6,351 nt of DNA from Micromonosporaceae bacterium (GTDB lineage: Bacteria > Actinomycetota > Actinomycetes > Mycobacteriales > Micromonosporaceae), in assembly GCA_003543035.1 (NCBI GenBank), contig DPJL01000470.1:5491-11841 (forward strand), in the 5' to 3' direction. Within the stretch, counting starts at the first letter, position 1. The number at the start of each line of letters is the position of its first letter. The notes beneath the pieces were generated by a model, which saw only the letters and a program-made list of their open reading frames with translations, was not told the DNA's origin and did not search any database. The translations under genes were made by a program, and so were the position numbers. This document shows positions 1 through 6,318 of the stretch, one piece after another.

Positions 1-1619
1 CCGAACTCGATCCGGGTGTAGTGCTCCACTTCGGACTGTGCCGCGCGGAGCACGTCGAGCAGAGCCGCCGGCTCGCGCTGCACACGGGTCGAGTCGGCTC
101 CGGCGAGCACCAGCAGGTTCTCGTCGTTACGCCTCATTCGGGTGGCCAGGTGGTCCAGCTGGAAGAGCTCGGCCAACCTGTCCGGGTCTTCTTCACCACG
201 CTCGAGCCGGTCCAGGTGACCGATGAGCCGGTCGACCAGGATCTGCGAACGCCGGGCGAGGTTGACGAACATGGTGGCCACCGAGGACCGCAGGGCGGCC
301 TGCTCGGCGGCGGTGCGGACGGCTTCCAGGTGGACCGCGTTGAACGCCTCGGTCACCTGACCGAACTCGTCCTTGCTCCGCACCGGCAGGGGCTCGGCGA
401 TCTGGTTGGCCACCTGCAGTGGGGAGAGTTGTGCGGAAAGCGCCGGATCGCGTAGCCGGGCCACGGCCTGCGGCAGCCCGTACTGCGCGATGCTCAAGGC
501 GCCGTGGCGGAGCTCGCGCAGCGAGCGGGCCATCGACCGGGCCACGAGCCACGCGGAGAAGACCGCGACGATCAGCATGAGCAACACCAGGATGGTCTGC
601 ATCAGGATGCGTGAGGTGACCTGGTCGCGCAGGGCCTGTGCGGTCTGCTCGACCTGGCCGTCCATCTGGGCTTCGACCTTGCGCAACAGGCTGGCGTGGT
701 CCTTGAGGGCCAGATCCCACTCGGCGGCCGTGAACTCGTTGGTGATCGTGTTCTCGGAGAGCGCCTCGATCTTGCCCTGGAAGCTGGACGACTTACGCAG
801 CGCCGGACCGGTCACGATGCTCTTATATTGATCGATGTCTGCGCCCTGGGCGACCGACTCAAACGACCGGTAGGCCTGACCCTGGCCGACCAGGGTGGCG
901 ATGAAGCTCTTGCGCAGCTCCGGCAGAAGTGCGTTCTGGTCGAAGGCGCGGTGGATGACGATCCGCTCCTCGGAGAGGTATTCCTTCTCCCTCGCGACCG
1001 CCGCGGCGGCTCGGAGCCCGTCACCGAGAGAACCACTGCCCGCGATCTGCGCTGCGCGGTCACGGATGTCCAGCAACTGCTGGATGAGCACCTGATAGCG
1101 CGGCGAGACATCGGAAATCTTGATCTTCAGCTCGGTGACCTGCGATCGGACCGTGGACAGGCTGGTCAGCCCGCCGTCGATCCGCTCCAGCAGGTCGCGC
1201 ATGGCTGGATCGACATCGATCAGCGAATTGCGCTGTAGCTGGTAGAGACTGGCCGCCTGGTCGACCGCCTTGCTCGCATCGGCGAAGGCTGCCTTGGGGG
1301 CGGTGCGAGCCGCCTCGTCGTCACCGGCCAGCGTCTGCACGGCGGCGGCGCGCTCGTTTTGCAGGCCGTCCACCAGCGTGCCGGACTCTTTCACCAGCTG
1401 GGAGAGAATTCGGGTGTCGTCGGCGTTGGCAACCGTATCGAGGTTGTCCAGTAGACCGTTGGTCCCGATGACCAACGTCGCCAGAACTGGCGGGATCATG
1501 ATCAGGCCCAGCTTGGCCCAGATCGGCATGTCCCGGAGCCGGCCAAATGGCCGACGGAGACGCGATAGGAAGCCATTCGAGTGGCTTCTACCGGCATTAC
1601 TGCCAGACCGCTTGCTCAC
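1..1619 (-). CDS. cvnA: CvnA-like nitrate/sulfate-sensing sensor histidine kinase, N-terminal part (runs off left edge)
   Basis: Membrane sensor kinase; 539 residues are visible and the frame is still open at the window edge. Seen in order: a basic cytoplasmic N-terminus (1-35); a first membrane segment (about 37-57); an extracytoplasmic helical region (about 60-335) with NIT-like signatures, ERAAAVQTLAG near 89-99 and EKEYLSEERIVIHRAF near 211-226; a second membrane segment (about 338-360); a HAMP region ending in DEFGQVTEAFNAVH (417-430); then a dimerisation-type block with ARRSQILVDR and LDHLATRMRR (488-497). That last block is typical of CvnA, the kinase-like first gene of actinomycete conservons, usually followed by a roadblock protein (CvnB), a DUF742 protein (CvnC) and a small GTPase (CvnD). 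His490 is a possible phospho-acceptor, which is an inference. GTG at 1619 is chosen because AAAGG lies 7 bases upstream. The HATPase domain is outside the window, so catalytic competence cannot be judged. Family call is firm; the cvn symbol is inferred from similarity. Confidence 0.88.
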   Translation of the reverse strand, partial: MSKRSGSNAGRSHSNGFLSRLRRPFGRLRDMPIWAKLGLIMIPPVLATLVIGTNGLLDNLDTVANADDTRILSQLVKESGTLVDGLQNERAAAVQTLAGDDEAARTAPKAAFADASKAVDQAASLYQLQRNSLIDVDPAMRDLLERIDGGLTSLSTVRSQVTELKIKISDVSPRYQVLIQQLLDIRDRAAQIAGSGSLGDGLRAAAAVAREKEYLSEERIVIHRAFDQNALLPELRKSFIATLVGQGQAYRSFESVAQGADIDQYKSIVTGPALRKSSSFQGKIEALSENTITNEFTAAEWDLALKDHASLLRKVEAQMDGQVEQTAQALRDQVTSRILMQTILVLLMLIVAVFSAWLVARSMARSLRELRHGALSIAQYGLPQAVARLRDPALSAQLSPLQVANQIAEPLPVRSKDEFGQVTEAFNAVHLEAVRTAAEQAALRSSVATMFVNLARRSQILVDRLIGHLDRLERGEEDPDRLAELFQLDHLATRMRRNDENLLVLAGADSTRVQREPAALLDVLRAAQSEVEHYTRIEF

Positions 1620-1820
1620 GTCACCGCCTTTCTGTCGGCGCCAAGGGTCGAGGCACGGGGGTCGCGCCGGGCACCGCACATCATCCGGCCCTGCAAAAGG
1701 ACGGACCCCGAGATTCCATCACGCCCTGTGCGAAGTGGAAAGCCCAGGTTGCTTTGAACACCTGAGGTAATGGGATGCTCATGGGGATACAGCCCAATGT
1801 CATCGACGGAGCTACGCACT
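1620..1820. other. Divergent intergenic region between the sensor kinase and the uridine-kinase-like gene
   Basis: About 200 bases between two divergent starts, so it should hold promoters for both genes. I see no convincing -35/-10 pair on either strand. TTGAAC at 1754-1759 resembles a -35 on the plus strand but has no -10 at a suitable distance. GATACA at 1786-1791 could be a weak -10 for a plus-strand transcript starting close to the ATG at 1797, but lacks a -35. No clear operator palindrome or riboswitch fold was noticed. Confidence 0.5.
1627..1631 (-). promoter_or_regulatory. Ribosome binding site of the CvnA-like kinase
   Basis: AAAGG on the minus strand, 7 bases before the GTG at 1619. 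It decides this start over an in-frame GTG further upstream near 1679, which would add an arginine/proline-rich stretch unlike a membrane kinase N-terminus. Confidence 0.6.
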
Positions 1821-2480
1821 GTGAGCGTCCAATTTGCCCGAGTTATTCTTCTTGCCGGTCCATCTGGATCCGGCAAGTCTTACGTAGCTCGGCGAACCAG
1901 GCTACCCGTGCTTTGTCTTGACGATTTCTATAAGGACGGCAACGACCCTAGCCTGCCCTTTAGAGACCGAGACGACCCTAGCCTGCCACGCGCTCAGCGC
2001 GACGTCGACTGGGAGTCGCCCACCTCTTGGGACGCCGACGCAGCTGTCATGGTCATAGCTGAGCTAGCTGCAAAAGGTCGGGCGAAGGTGCCGGTATATG
2101 ACATCAGTCAGAGTCGCCGTGTGTCTGATCGGATACTTACCATCGCCGATCATCCGCTGTTCATTGCCGAAGGTATCTTTGCCGCCGAGATCGTGGCTCG
2201 ATGCGCGGAGTTAGGCCTGCTCGCCGACGCGCTGGCGGTGCAGCGGCCAAAGACTGTGAACTTTGCCCGCCGACTGGTGCGTGACCTGGCTGAGCACCGT
2301 AAGCCGCCAGGTGTGCTGATCCGGCGCGGGCTTCTGCTGCTGCGCAATGATCCCGCCATCCTGCGCCGGCAGACCGAGTTGGGCTGCCGGCCGATGACCG
2401 CCCGTGCCATCTGGCGGCGGGTAGCAGAACTGCTCTCGGCCGCGCGGCGGCAAGAGGAGCTGAAACAGGCCGACGGCTGA
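1821..2480 (+). CDS. Uridine kinase-like P-loop nucleoside kinase
   Basis: Cytoplasmic ATP-dependent kinase of the uridine kinase/phosphoribulokinase-like P-loop group, expected to phosphorylate a nucleoside such as uridine; the true substrate is inferred. Seen: Walker A GPSGSGKS at residues 13-20 (219-residue version), the acidic LDDFYKDG motif at 33-40, a VPVYDISQ segment at 90-97, FIAEGIFAAEIV at 114-125 on the predicted second core strand, and a basic lid-like RRLVRDLAEHRKPP near 150-163. The frame is open from ATG 1770. GTG 1821 is preferred because it puts the P-loop near the N-terminus and has GGAG 9 bases upstream. ATG 1797, with GGGGA 9 to 10 bases upstream, is the main alternative (227 residues); ATG 1770 has its GAGG only 2 bases away. 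Odd points: a 10-residue internal repeat at 41-60, a TTA codon at L131, and GC of only about 55-57% over 1801-1920. It converges with add. Confidence 0.85.
   Translation: MSVQFARVILLAGPSGSGKSYVARRTRLPVLCLDDFYKDGNDPSLPFRDRDDPSLPRAQRDVDWESPTSWDADAAVMVIAELAAKGRAKVPVYDISQSRRVSDRILTIADHPLFIAEGIFAAEIVARCAELGLLADALAVQRPKTVNFARRLVRDLAEHRKPPGVLIRRGLLLLRNDPAILRRQTELGCRPMTARAIWRRVAELLSAARRQEELKQADG
1941..2000 (+). repeat. In-frame tandem duplication of 10 codons inside the uridine-kinase-like gene
   Basis: Two 30-base units, 1941-1970 and 1971-2000, encode NDPSLPFRDR and DDPSLPRAQR. The 16 bases ACGACCCTAGCCTGCC are identical at 1942-1957 and 1972-1987. The second halves of the units have diverged. The duplication follows the LDDFYKDG motif, where relatives as I recall them carry a single DDP-like copy, so it probably lengthens a loop near the nucleoside site. 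Confidence 0.75.
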
Positions 2481-2497
2481 CCGCGGCCCGGCCTTTT
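2467..2497. terminator. Candidate bidirectional terminator between the convergent uridine-kinase-like gene and add
   Basis: AGGCCG (2467-2472) pairs with CGGCCT (2489-2494), followed by a T run (2494-2497) on the plus strand. An alternative stem uses CGGCC at 2484-2488 with an 11-base loop. On the minus strand the same stem follows the add stop codon, with GTTT after it. The TAA of add (2496-2498) falls in the T run, and the left arm lies in the last codons of the kinase gene. The stem is short and the T run only four bases, so this is a weak call. Confidence 0.4.
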
Positions 2498-3560
2498 ACA
2501 GCAGCTTCGCGTACGCCGGCTTGATGATCTCGTTGATGATCGCCAGCCGCTCGTCGAACGGGATGAAGGCGCTCTTCATCGCATTGATCGTGAACCACTG
2601 CAGCTCGCTCCAGCCCCAGTCGAAAGCCTCGGACAGCAGGAACATCTCCCGCGACATCGAGGTCCCGCTCATCAGCCGGTTGTCTGTGTTGACCGTCACC
2701 CGGAACCGTAGGTCACGCAGCAGTTTGATGGGATGCTCGGCGATCGAGGAGGCCGCACCGGTCTGCACGTTCGACGAGGGGCACAGCTCCAACGGCACTC
2801 GCTTGTCCCGCACATAAGCGGCGAGCCGGCCGAGCCGCCCGTCCGACGTGATGTCGTCGACGATGCGTACGCCGTGGCCGAGCCTGTCCGCACCGCACCA
2901 CTGCAAGGCCTGCCAGATCGACGGCAGCCCGAAAGCCTCACCGGCGTGAATGGTGAAGTGGTAGTTCTCCCGCTTGAGGTATTCAAAGGCGTCCAGGTGG
3001 CGGGTCGGCGGGTACCCGGCCTCCGCCCCCGCGATGTCGAAGCCGACCACGCCGTGATCCCGGTACGTGATCGCGAGCTCGGCGATCTCCATCGAGCGGG
3101 CCGCATGCCGCATCGCGGTCAGCAAGGTGCCGATTCTGATCGGCGTCCCAGCCTCTGCCGCCAGTGCACTGCCTTCCGCAAAGCCGACCTGCACCGCCTC
3201 GACCACCTGCGGCAGCGTCAAGCCATTGGTCAGGTGCTGCTCGGGCGCGTAACGCACCTCGGCATAGACAACCCCGTCGGCCGCCAGGTCGAGCGCGCAT
3301 TCGGCGGCCACCCGCCGCAGCGACTCGGGCGTCTGCATCACGGCCACGGTGTGCGCAAAGGTCTCCAGATAGCGCTCCAGCGAGCCGGAGTTGGCCGCCT
3401 CGGCGAACCAGTGGCCAAGTGCCTCCGGATCATTGGCAGGCAAGGTGTGCCCGATCTCGTTCGCAAGATCGATGATGGTGGCCGGGCGCAGCCCACCATC
3501 CAGATGATCGTGCAGAAGTGCCTTGGGTGCGCGGGCGATTTCCTCGAGGCTCAGAGTCAC
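2496..3560 (-). CDS. add: Adenosine deaminase
   Basis: Cytoplasmic zinc enzyme converting adenosine and deoxyadenosine to inosine and deoxyinosine plus ammonia, in purine salvage. It has 354 residues, normal for the family, from GTG 3560. Seen in order: the N-terminal zinc motif HDHLDGG (H17, H19); the EVRYAPEQH segment at 101-109; IHAGE at 204-208 with zinc ligand H205 and catalytic E208; RLGHG at 226-230 with H229; LCPSSNVQTG at 259-268; and NTDN at 291-294 with zinc ligand D293. The frame stays open upstream to 3803, but that stretch runs antisense through the RlmA gene and looks unlike an ADA N-terminus, whereas TLSLEEIARAPKALL directly precedes the HDH motif. The start has no good ribosome binding site; a -10-like TATCTT lies 7 bases before it, which suggests a leaderless transcript. 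It diverges from the methyltransferase and converges with the kinase gene. Confidence 0.95.
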   Translation of the reverse strand: MTLSLEEIARAPKALLHDHLDGGLRPATIIDLANEIGHTLPANDPEALGHWFAEAANSGSLERYLETFAHTVAVMQTPESLRRVAAECALDLAADGVVYAEVRYAPEQHLTNGLTLPQVVEAVQVGFAEGSALAAEAGTPIRIGTLLTAMRHAARSMEIAELAITYRDHGVVGFDIAGAEAGYPPTRHLDAFEYLKRENYHFTIHAGEAFGLPSIWQALQWCGADRLGHGVRIVDDITSDGRLGRLAAYVRDKRVPLELCPSSNVQTGAASSIAEHPIKLLRDLRFRVTVNTDNRLMSGTSMSREMFLLSEAFDWGWSELQWFTINAMKSAFIPFDERLAIINEIIKPAYAKLL

Positions 3561-3567
3561 ATCGTCG

Positions 3568-3573
3568 AAGATA
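3568..3573 (-). promoter_or_regulatory. Candidate -10 element for leaderless add transcription
   Basis: TATCTT on the minus strand fits the actinobacterial TANNNT pattern and ends 7 bases before the add GTG, where transcription would begin at or next to the start codon. No TTGACA-like -35 is visible about 17 bases upstream. Part of the same DNA (GAAG, 3567-3570) may be the ribosome binding site of the plus-strand methyltransferase. Confidence 0.4.
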
Positions 3574-3578
3574 TCCCT

Positions 3579-4412
3579 GTGCTCTCCGCCGAGATGATCG
3601 CCGCGCTGCGATGTCCGCTGTGCCACAAACCCCTGGAACCGGCTGGGAGCAATCTGCGCTGCGCGGCCGGCCACAGCTTCGATGTGGCCAAGCAGGGTTA
3701 TGTCCATCTGGGTACCGGGAAGAAGCTCCCCGAGGGCGACACCGCCCAAATGATCGAAGCCAGGAGCGCCTTCCTCGCGAAAGGACACTTCGCGCCTCTG
3801 CAAACCGCATTGGCGGCCACCGCGCCAGCGGGCTTGATAGTCGATCTAGGTGCCGGCCCCGGCCACTATCTCGCGGCCATTCTCGAAGAGCACGAAAACG
3901 CCCAAGGGATCGCCTTCGACGTCTCCAAGCCCGCCTTGAAACGGGCCGCCCGCGCCCATCCGAGGGCCGGGGCAGTGCTCGCCGACACCTGGGGTGAGTT
4001 GCCCTTGGCCGACGACAGCGTCGACGTGTTACTCAACATCTTCGCTCCCCGCAATGGAGTCCAGATGCGGCGCGTACTTCGCCCCGACGGCCTGCTCATC
4101 GTGGTGACCCCCGAGCAGGATCACTTGATCGAGCTGCGGGAAGAGCTGGGACTGCTCACCGTGGATGAGTCCAAACAGGAGCGACTGTCGAATACGCTTC
4201 GCGACTTCGTGATGGACCAGGACAACCGGATCAGGTGGCAGATGCAGTTGTCTGCCGAGGATGCCGAACAGCTCGTTGCCATGGGGCCCAACGCTTTCCA
4301 CGGTCGCGCGAAGAGTCCCCGGAACCTCGCGGTGACGGGGAGCGTGCGGCTGTCTACGTGGAAAGGTCGACCTCTTCCCAACCCCCGGGCGGATCGTGAT
4401 GCGGCCCAATGA
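3579..4412 (+). CDS. RlmA-family 23S rRNA (guanine-N1)-methyltransferase
   Basis: SAM-dependent methyltransferase expected to methylate N1 of a guanine in 23S rRNA helix 35 (G745 in RlmA-I, G748 in RlmA-II/TlrB types). It has 277 residues from GTG 3579, usual for the family. Seen: an N-terminal zinc finger C12-x2-C15-x12-C28-x3-H32; the substrate-side pattern HSFDVAKQGYVHL (32-44); MIEARSAFLAKGHFAPL (58-74); SAM motif I VDLGAGPGHY (88-97); acidic D114 after the second strand; NIFAPRN (153-159) and VVTPEQDHLIELR (175-187); and AMGPNAFH (234-241). The frame is open back to 2733, but that part is antisense to add. GTG 3579 gives the usual short lead before LRCPLC and has GAAG 8 bases upstream; ATG 3594 is the alternative. 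RlmA-II-type enzymes can contribute to tylosin-like macrolide tolerance, but type I or II cannot be settled here. L151 is a TTA codon. The 3' end overlaps the DUF4272 gene. Confidence 0.88.
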   Translation: MLSAEMIAALRCPLCHKPLEPAGSNLRCAAGHSFDVAKQGYVHLGTGKKLPEGDTAQMIEARSAFLAKGHFAPLQTALAATAPAGLIVDLGAGPGHYLAAILEEHENAQGIAFDVSKPALKRAARAHPRAGAVLADTWGELPLADDSVDVLLNIFAPRNGVQMRRVLRPDGLLIVVTPEQDHLIELREELGLLTVDESKQERLSNTLRDFVMDQDNRIRWQMQLSAEDAEQLVAMGPNAFHGRAKSPRNLAVTGSVRLSTWKGRPLPNPRADRDAAQ

Positions 4413-5025
4413 AAACGGCCGACCACTCCAGCGCCCAGCGACGTTGCCCGATCGCGTTGGCGTCCACCGCCCCGGGTAGCTCGTCTGTGCTCAGTTTCAG
4501 GAAGGCCCAGTCCAGGCAGTAGTGCAGGTCCAACGCGGCGGCCACCACCGCCGGGTCGCGCGGGGCGGACAAGGTACGCCCCTGCCAGTCGGCAAAGGAC
4601 TCCTCGGCGAGCAGATCGGGAAAGAGCTCCACCAGCGACTGCGGCGGTGCTAGCGGATCGAGCGACTTGATCAGGCCGAGTGTCCACGCGAGCCCCGCGA
4701 GCGCATCAAGGTGCAGAGCGAACGACCGCCGATCGCCGATCTCCTCGGTGATCCAGGCCCACTCCGGCTCGGTGACATCAGGAGTCAGATCATTGCGGTC
4801 CAGCCATGATTCGGCCTTGTCGGGCGGCATACCGAAGGTGCGCTCCAGCACTACGAAGAGGATTACCGCGCGGCGCTCGAGATCGATCGTTGAGCGTAAC
4901 TCCACCTGATCGTCGGGATCCCAGACCAGCGGGAAGGTTTCCGGGGGCAGCGCAAGACCGAGCCGCGCCAGTTCCTGAAGGCTGGCGGCACGCACGGCGA
5001 GGGGGTCGGGGGCGGGCACGGGCAT
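4354..5025 (-). CDS. DUF4272 domain-containing protein
   Basis: Protein of unknown function, 223 residues, no signal peptide or membrane segment, so probably cytoplasmic. DUF4272-like features: SLQELARLGLALPPE at 15-29; a helical RRAVILFVVLE at 51-61; EPEWAWITEE at 86-95; the aromatic ALDLHYCLDWAF at 164-175; and the IGQRRWALEW hallmark at 192-201. No catalytic motif is recognisable. The ATG at 5025 lies 11 bases after the deoA stop on the same strand, with no clear ribosome binding site, so translation is probably coupled to deoA and both share a transcript. This places it near nucleoside catabolism, but no role can be assigned from that alone. Its last 19 codons and stop overlap the end of the methyltransferase gene on the other strand by 59 bases. 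L43 is a TTA codon, absent from deoA. Confidence 0.85.
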   Translation of the reverse strand: MPVPAPDPLAVRAASLQELARLGLALPPETFPLVWDPDDQVELRSTIDLERRAVILFVVLERTFGMPPDKAESWLDRNDLTPDVTEPEWAWITEEIGDRRSFALHLDALAGLAWTLGLIKSLDPLAPPQSLVELFPDLLAEESFADWQGRTLSAPRDPAVVAAALDLHYCLDWAFLKLSTDELPGAVDANAIGQRRWALEWSAVFIGPHHDPPGGWEEVDLST

Positions 5026-5036
5026 GGCGAATTAGA

Positions 5037-6314
5037 TCATCCGATCCGATCGATGATCAATGGCCGGGGCAGGGCAGGCAGGCTGTCGATGACCACCGCC
5101 TCGGTGGCCGCTTGCAACCCGGCCGGCATCCGCTGAGCATCGTCGGTGCGCAGCTCGAAGAGCAGATCCCCGGCGTTGACCCGCTCACCCGGGCGCTTAT
5201 GCAGGATCACGCCCGCACCGGCGCTGACCGGATCCTCCTTGCGGGCCCGTCCGGCGCCAAGCCGCCAGGCCGCCATACCCATCGCCATCGCATCCACGCT
5301 GGCCACGACCCCGCTCGCGACCGAACGCACGAGCTCGGTCTCCTTGGCCGTCGGCAGTGGCGCATCCGGATCGCCGCCCTGCGCCCGGATCATGGCACGC
5401 CAGGAGTCCATCGCCTTGCCGGACCCCAGCATGTCAGCCGGGTCCACATCGGACAGACCAGCGGTGGTCAGCATCTCCCTCGCCAAGGCGAGGGTCAGCT
5501 CGACTACGTCGGCCGGGCCGCCGCCCGCGAGCACCTCCACCGACTCTTGAACCTCAACGGCGTTGCCTATGGCTCGCCCGAGCGGCGTGTTCATGTCCGT
5601 GAGCAGGGCGACCGTGTTCACGTTGTGCGAGCGGCCCAACTCCACCATCGTCCGGGCGAGCTCTCGCGCCTGATCAACGGACTTCATGAACGCGCCCGAG
5701 CCCACTTTGACGTCCAGCACCAGTGCGCCGGTACCCTCCGCAATCTTTTTGCTCATGATTGAGCTGGCAATCAAGGGAATCGCTTCCACAGTGCCGGTGA
5801 CATCGCGCAATGCGTAGAGCTTGCGATCGGCCGGAGCCAGGCCCTCGCCCGCTTGGCAGATCACCGCGCCGACGTCGGCGAGCTGGCGGATGAACTCGTC
5901 GTTGCTCAACGCCGCACGCCAGCCCGGGATGGACTCGAGTTTGTCCAGGGTGCCCCCGGTATGGCCCAGGCCACGGCCGGAAAGCTGTGGCACAGCACCA
6001 CCGCAGGCAGCAACGAGCGGAGTGAGCGGGAGCGTGATCTTGTCGCCCACACCGCCGGTTGAGTGCTTGTCGACGGTCGGCCGAGTCACCGAGGATAGAT
6101 CGAGTCGCTCGCCCGAGGCGATCATTGCCGCCGTCCAGCGGGCGATCTCGCGATCTTCCATGCCACGCAGCAGAATCGCCATCGCGAGCGCGGACATCTG
6201 TTCGTCGGCGACAACGCCCTTGGTATAGGCGTCAACCACCCAGTCGATCTGTGCGTCGGAAAGCGCACCGCCGTCCCGCTTGGTCCGGATCACGTCCACT
6301 GCCGTGATGCTCAT
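5037..6314 (-). CDS. deoA: Thymidine phosphorylase
   Basis: Cytoplasmic enzyme splitting thymidine (and deoxyuridine) with phosphate into the base and 2-deoxyribose-1-phosphate, in pyrimidine nucleoside catabolism. It has 425 residues, complete and of normal length. Seen: an N-terminal helical domain opening AVDVIRTKRDGG; the phosphate/substrate motif VDKHSTGGVGDK at 81-92; the family signature SGRGLGHTGGTLDKLE at 112-127; R170 in YALRDVTG and S185/K189 in IASSIMSKK, the usual pyrimidine-contacting residues; a glycine-rich DVKVGSGAFM at 201-210; and a C-terminal domain with HKRPGERVNAGDLLFELRT. Some actinobacterial relatives are annotated as pyrimidine-nucleoside phosphorylase; the length and motifs fit deoA. 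The ATG is preceded by a purine-rich GAAGAG. It is followed 11 bases later by the DUF4272 gene. In many actinobacteria cytidine deaminase (cdd) precedes it; here that would be beyond the right edge. Confidence 0.96.
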   Translation of the reverse strand: MSITAVDVIRTKRDGGALSDAQIDWVVDAYTKGVVADEQMSALAMAILLRGMEDREIARWTAAMIASGERLDLSSVTRPTVDKHSTGGVGDKITLPLTPLVAACGGAVPQLSGRGLGHTGGTLDKLESIPGWRAALSNDEFIRQLADVGAVICQAGEGLAPADRKLYALRDVTGTVEAIPLIASSIMSKKIAEGTGALVLDVKVGSGAFMKSVDQARELARTMVELGRSHNVNTVALLTDMNTPLGRAIGNAVEVQESVEVLAGGGPADVVELTLALAREMLTTAGLSDVDPADMLGSGKAMDSWRAMIRAQGGDPDAPLPTAKETELVRSVASGVVASVDAMAMGMAAWRLGAGRARKEDPVSAGAGVILHKRPGERVNAGDLLFELRTDDAQRMPAGLQAATEAVVIDSLPALPRPLIIDRIG

Positions 6315-6318
6315 GCTG

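Noticed and set aside
21..1238. Plus-strand open frames of 144 to 180 residues over the left part
   Set aside because: They are antisense to the continuous, domain-rich minus-strand sensor kinase and resemble no family; open antisense frames are common in high-GC DNA.
1541..1586. Small inverted repeats: CGGCC-AAAT-GGCCG and an AGCCA/TGGCT pair near 1571-1586
   Set aside because: Both fall in kinase codons, the stems are only 5 bp, and the second has mismatches next to its arms; no T run or known operator. They look like chance.
1754..1759. TTGAAC as a -35 element for the uridine-kinase-like gene
   Set aside because: No TANNNT-like hexamer lies 16-19 bases downstream; the nearest candidates are 8 or 26 bases away.
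1270..1770. Plus-strand open frame of 166 residues reaching into the intergenic region
   Set aside because: Most of it is antisense to the kinase N-terminus, and its intergenic tail has no domain signal and no convincing ribosome binding site.
2733..3578. Long plus-strand open frame upstream of the methyltransferase, which would give a 559-residue protein
   Set aside because: It lies antisense to add, is arginine/glycine-rich without domain features, and recognisable methyltransferase sequence begins only near 3594.
3561..3803. Upstream extension of adenosine deaminase to ATG 3803
   Set aside because: It would overlap the methyltransferase zinc finger and following residues on the other strand, and 354 residues from GTG 3560 already match the family length and N-terminus.
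4806..5762. Plus-strand open frame of 318 residues
   Set aside because: Antisense to DUF4272 and deoA, with low-complexity arginine/proline/histidine-rich composition typical of shadow frames.
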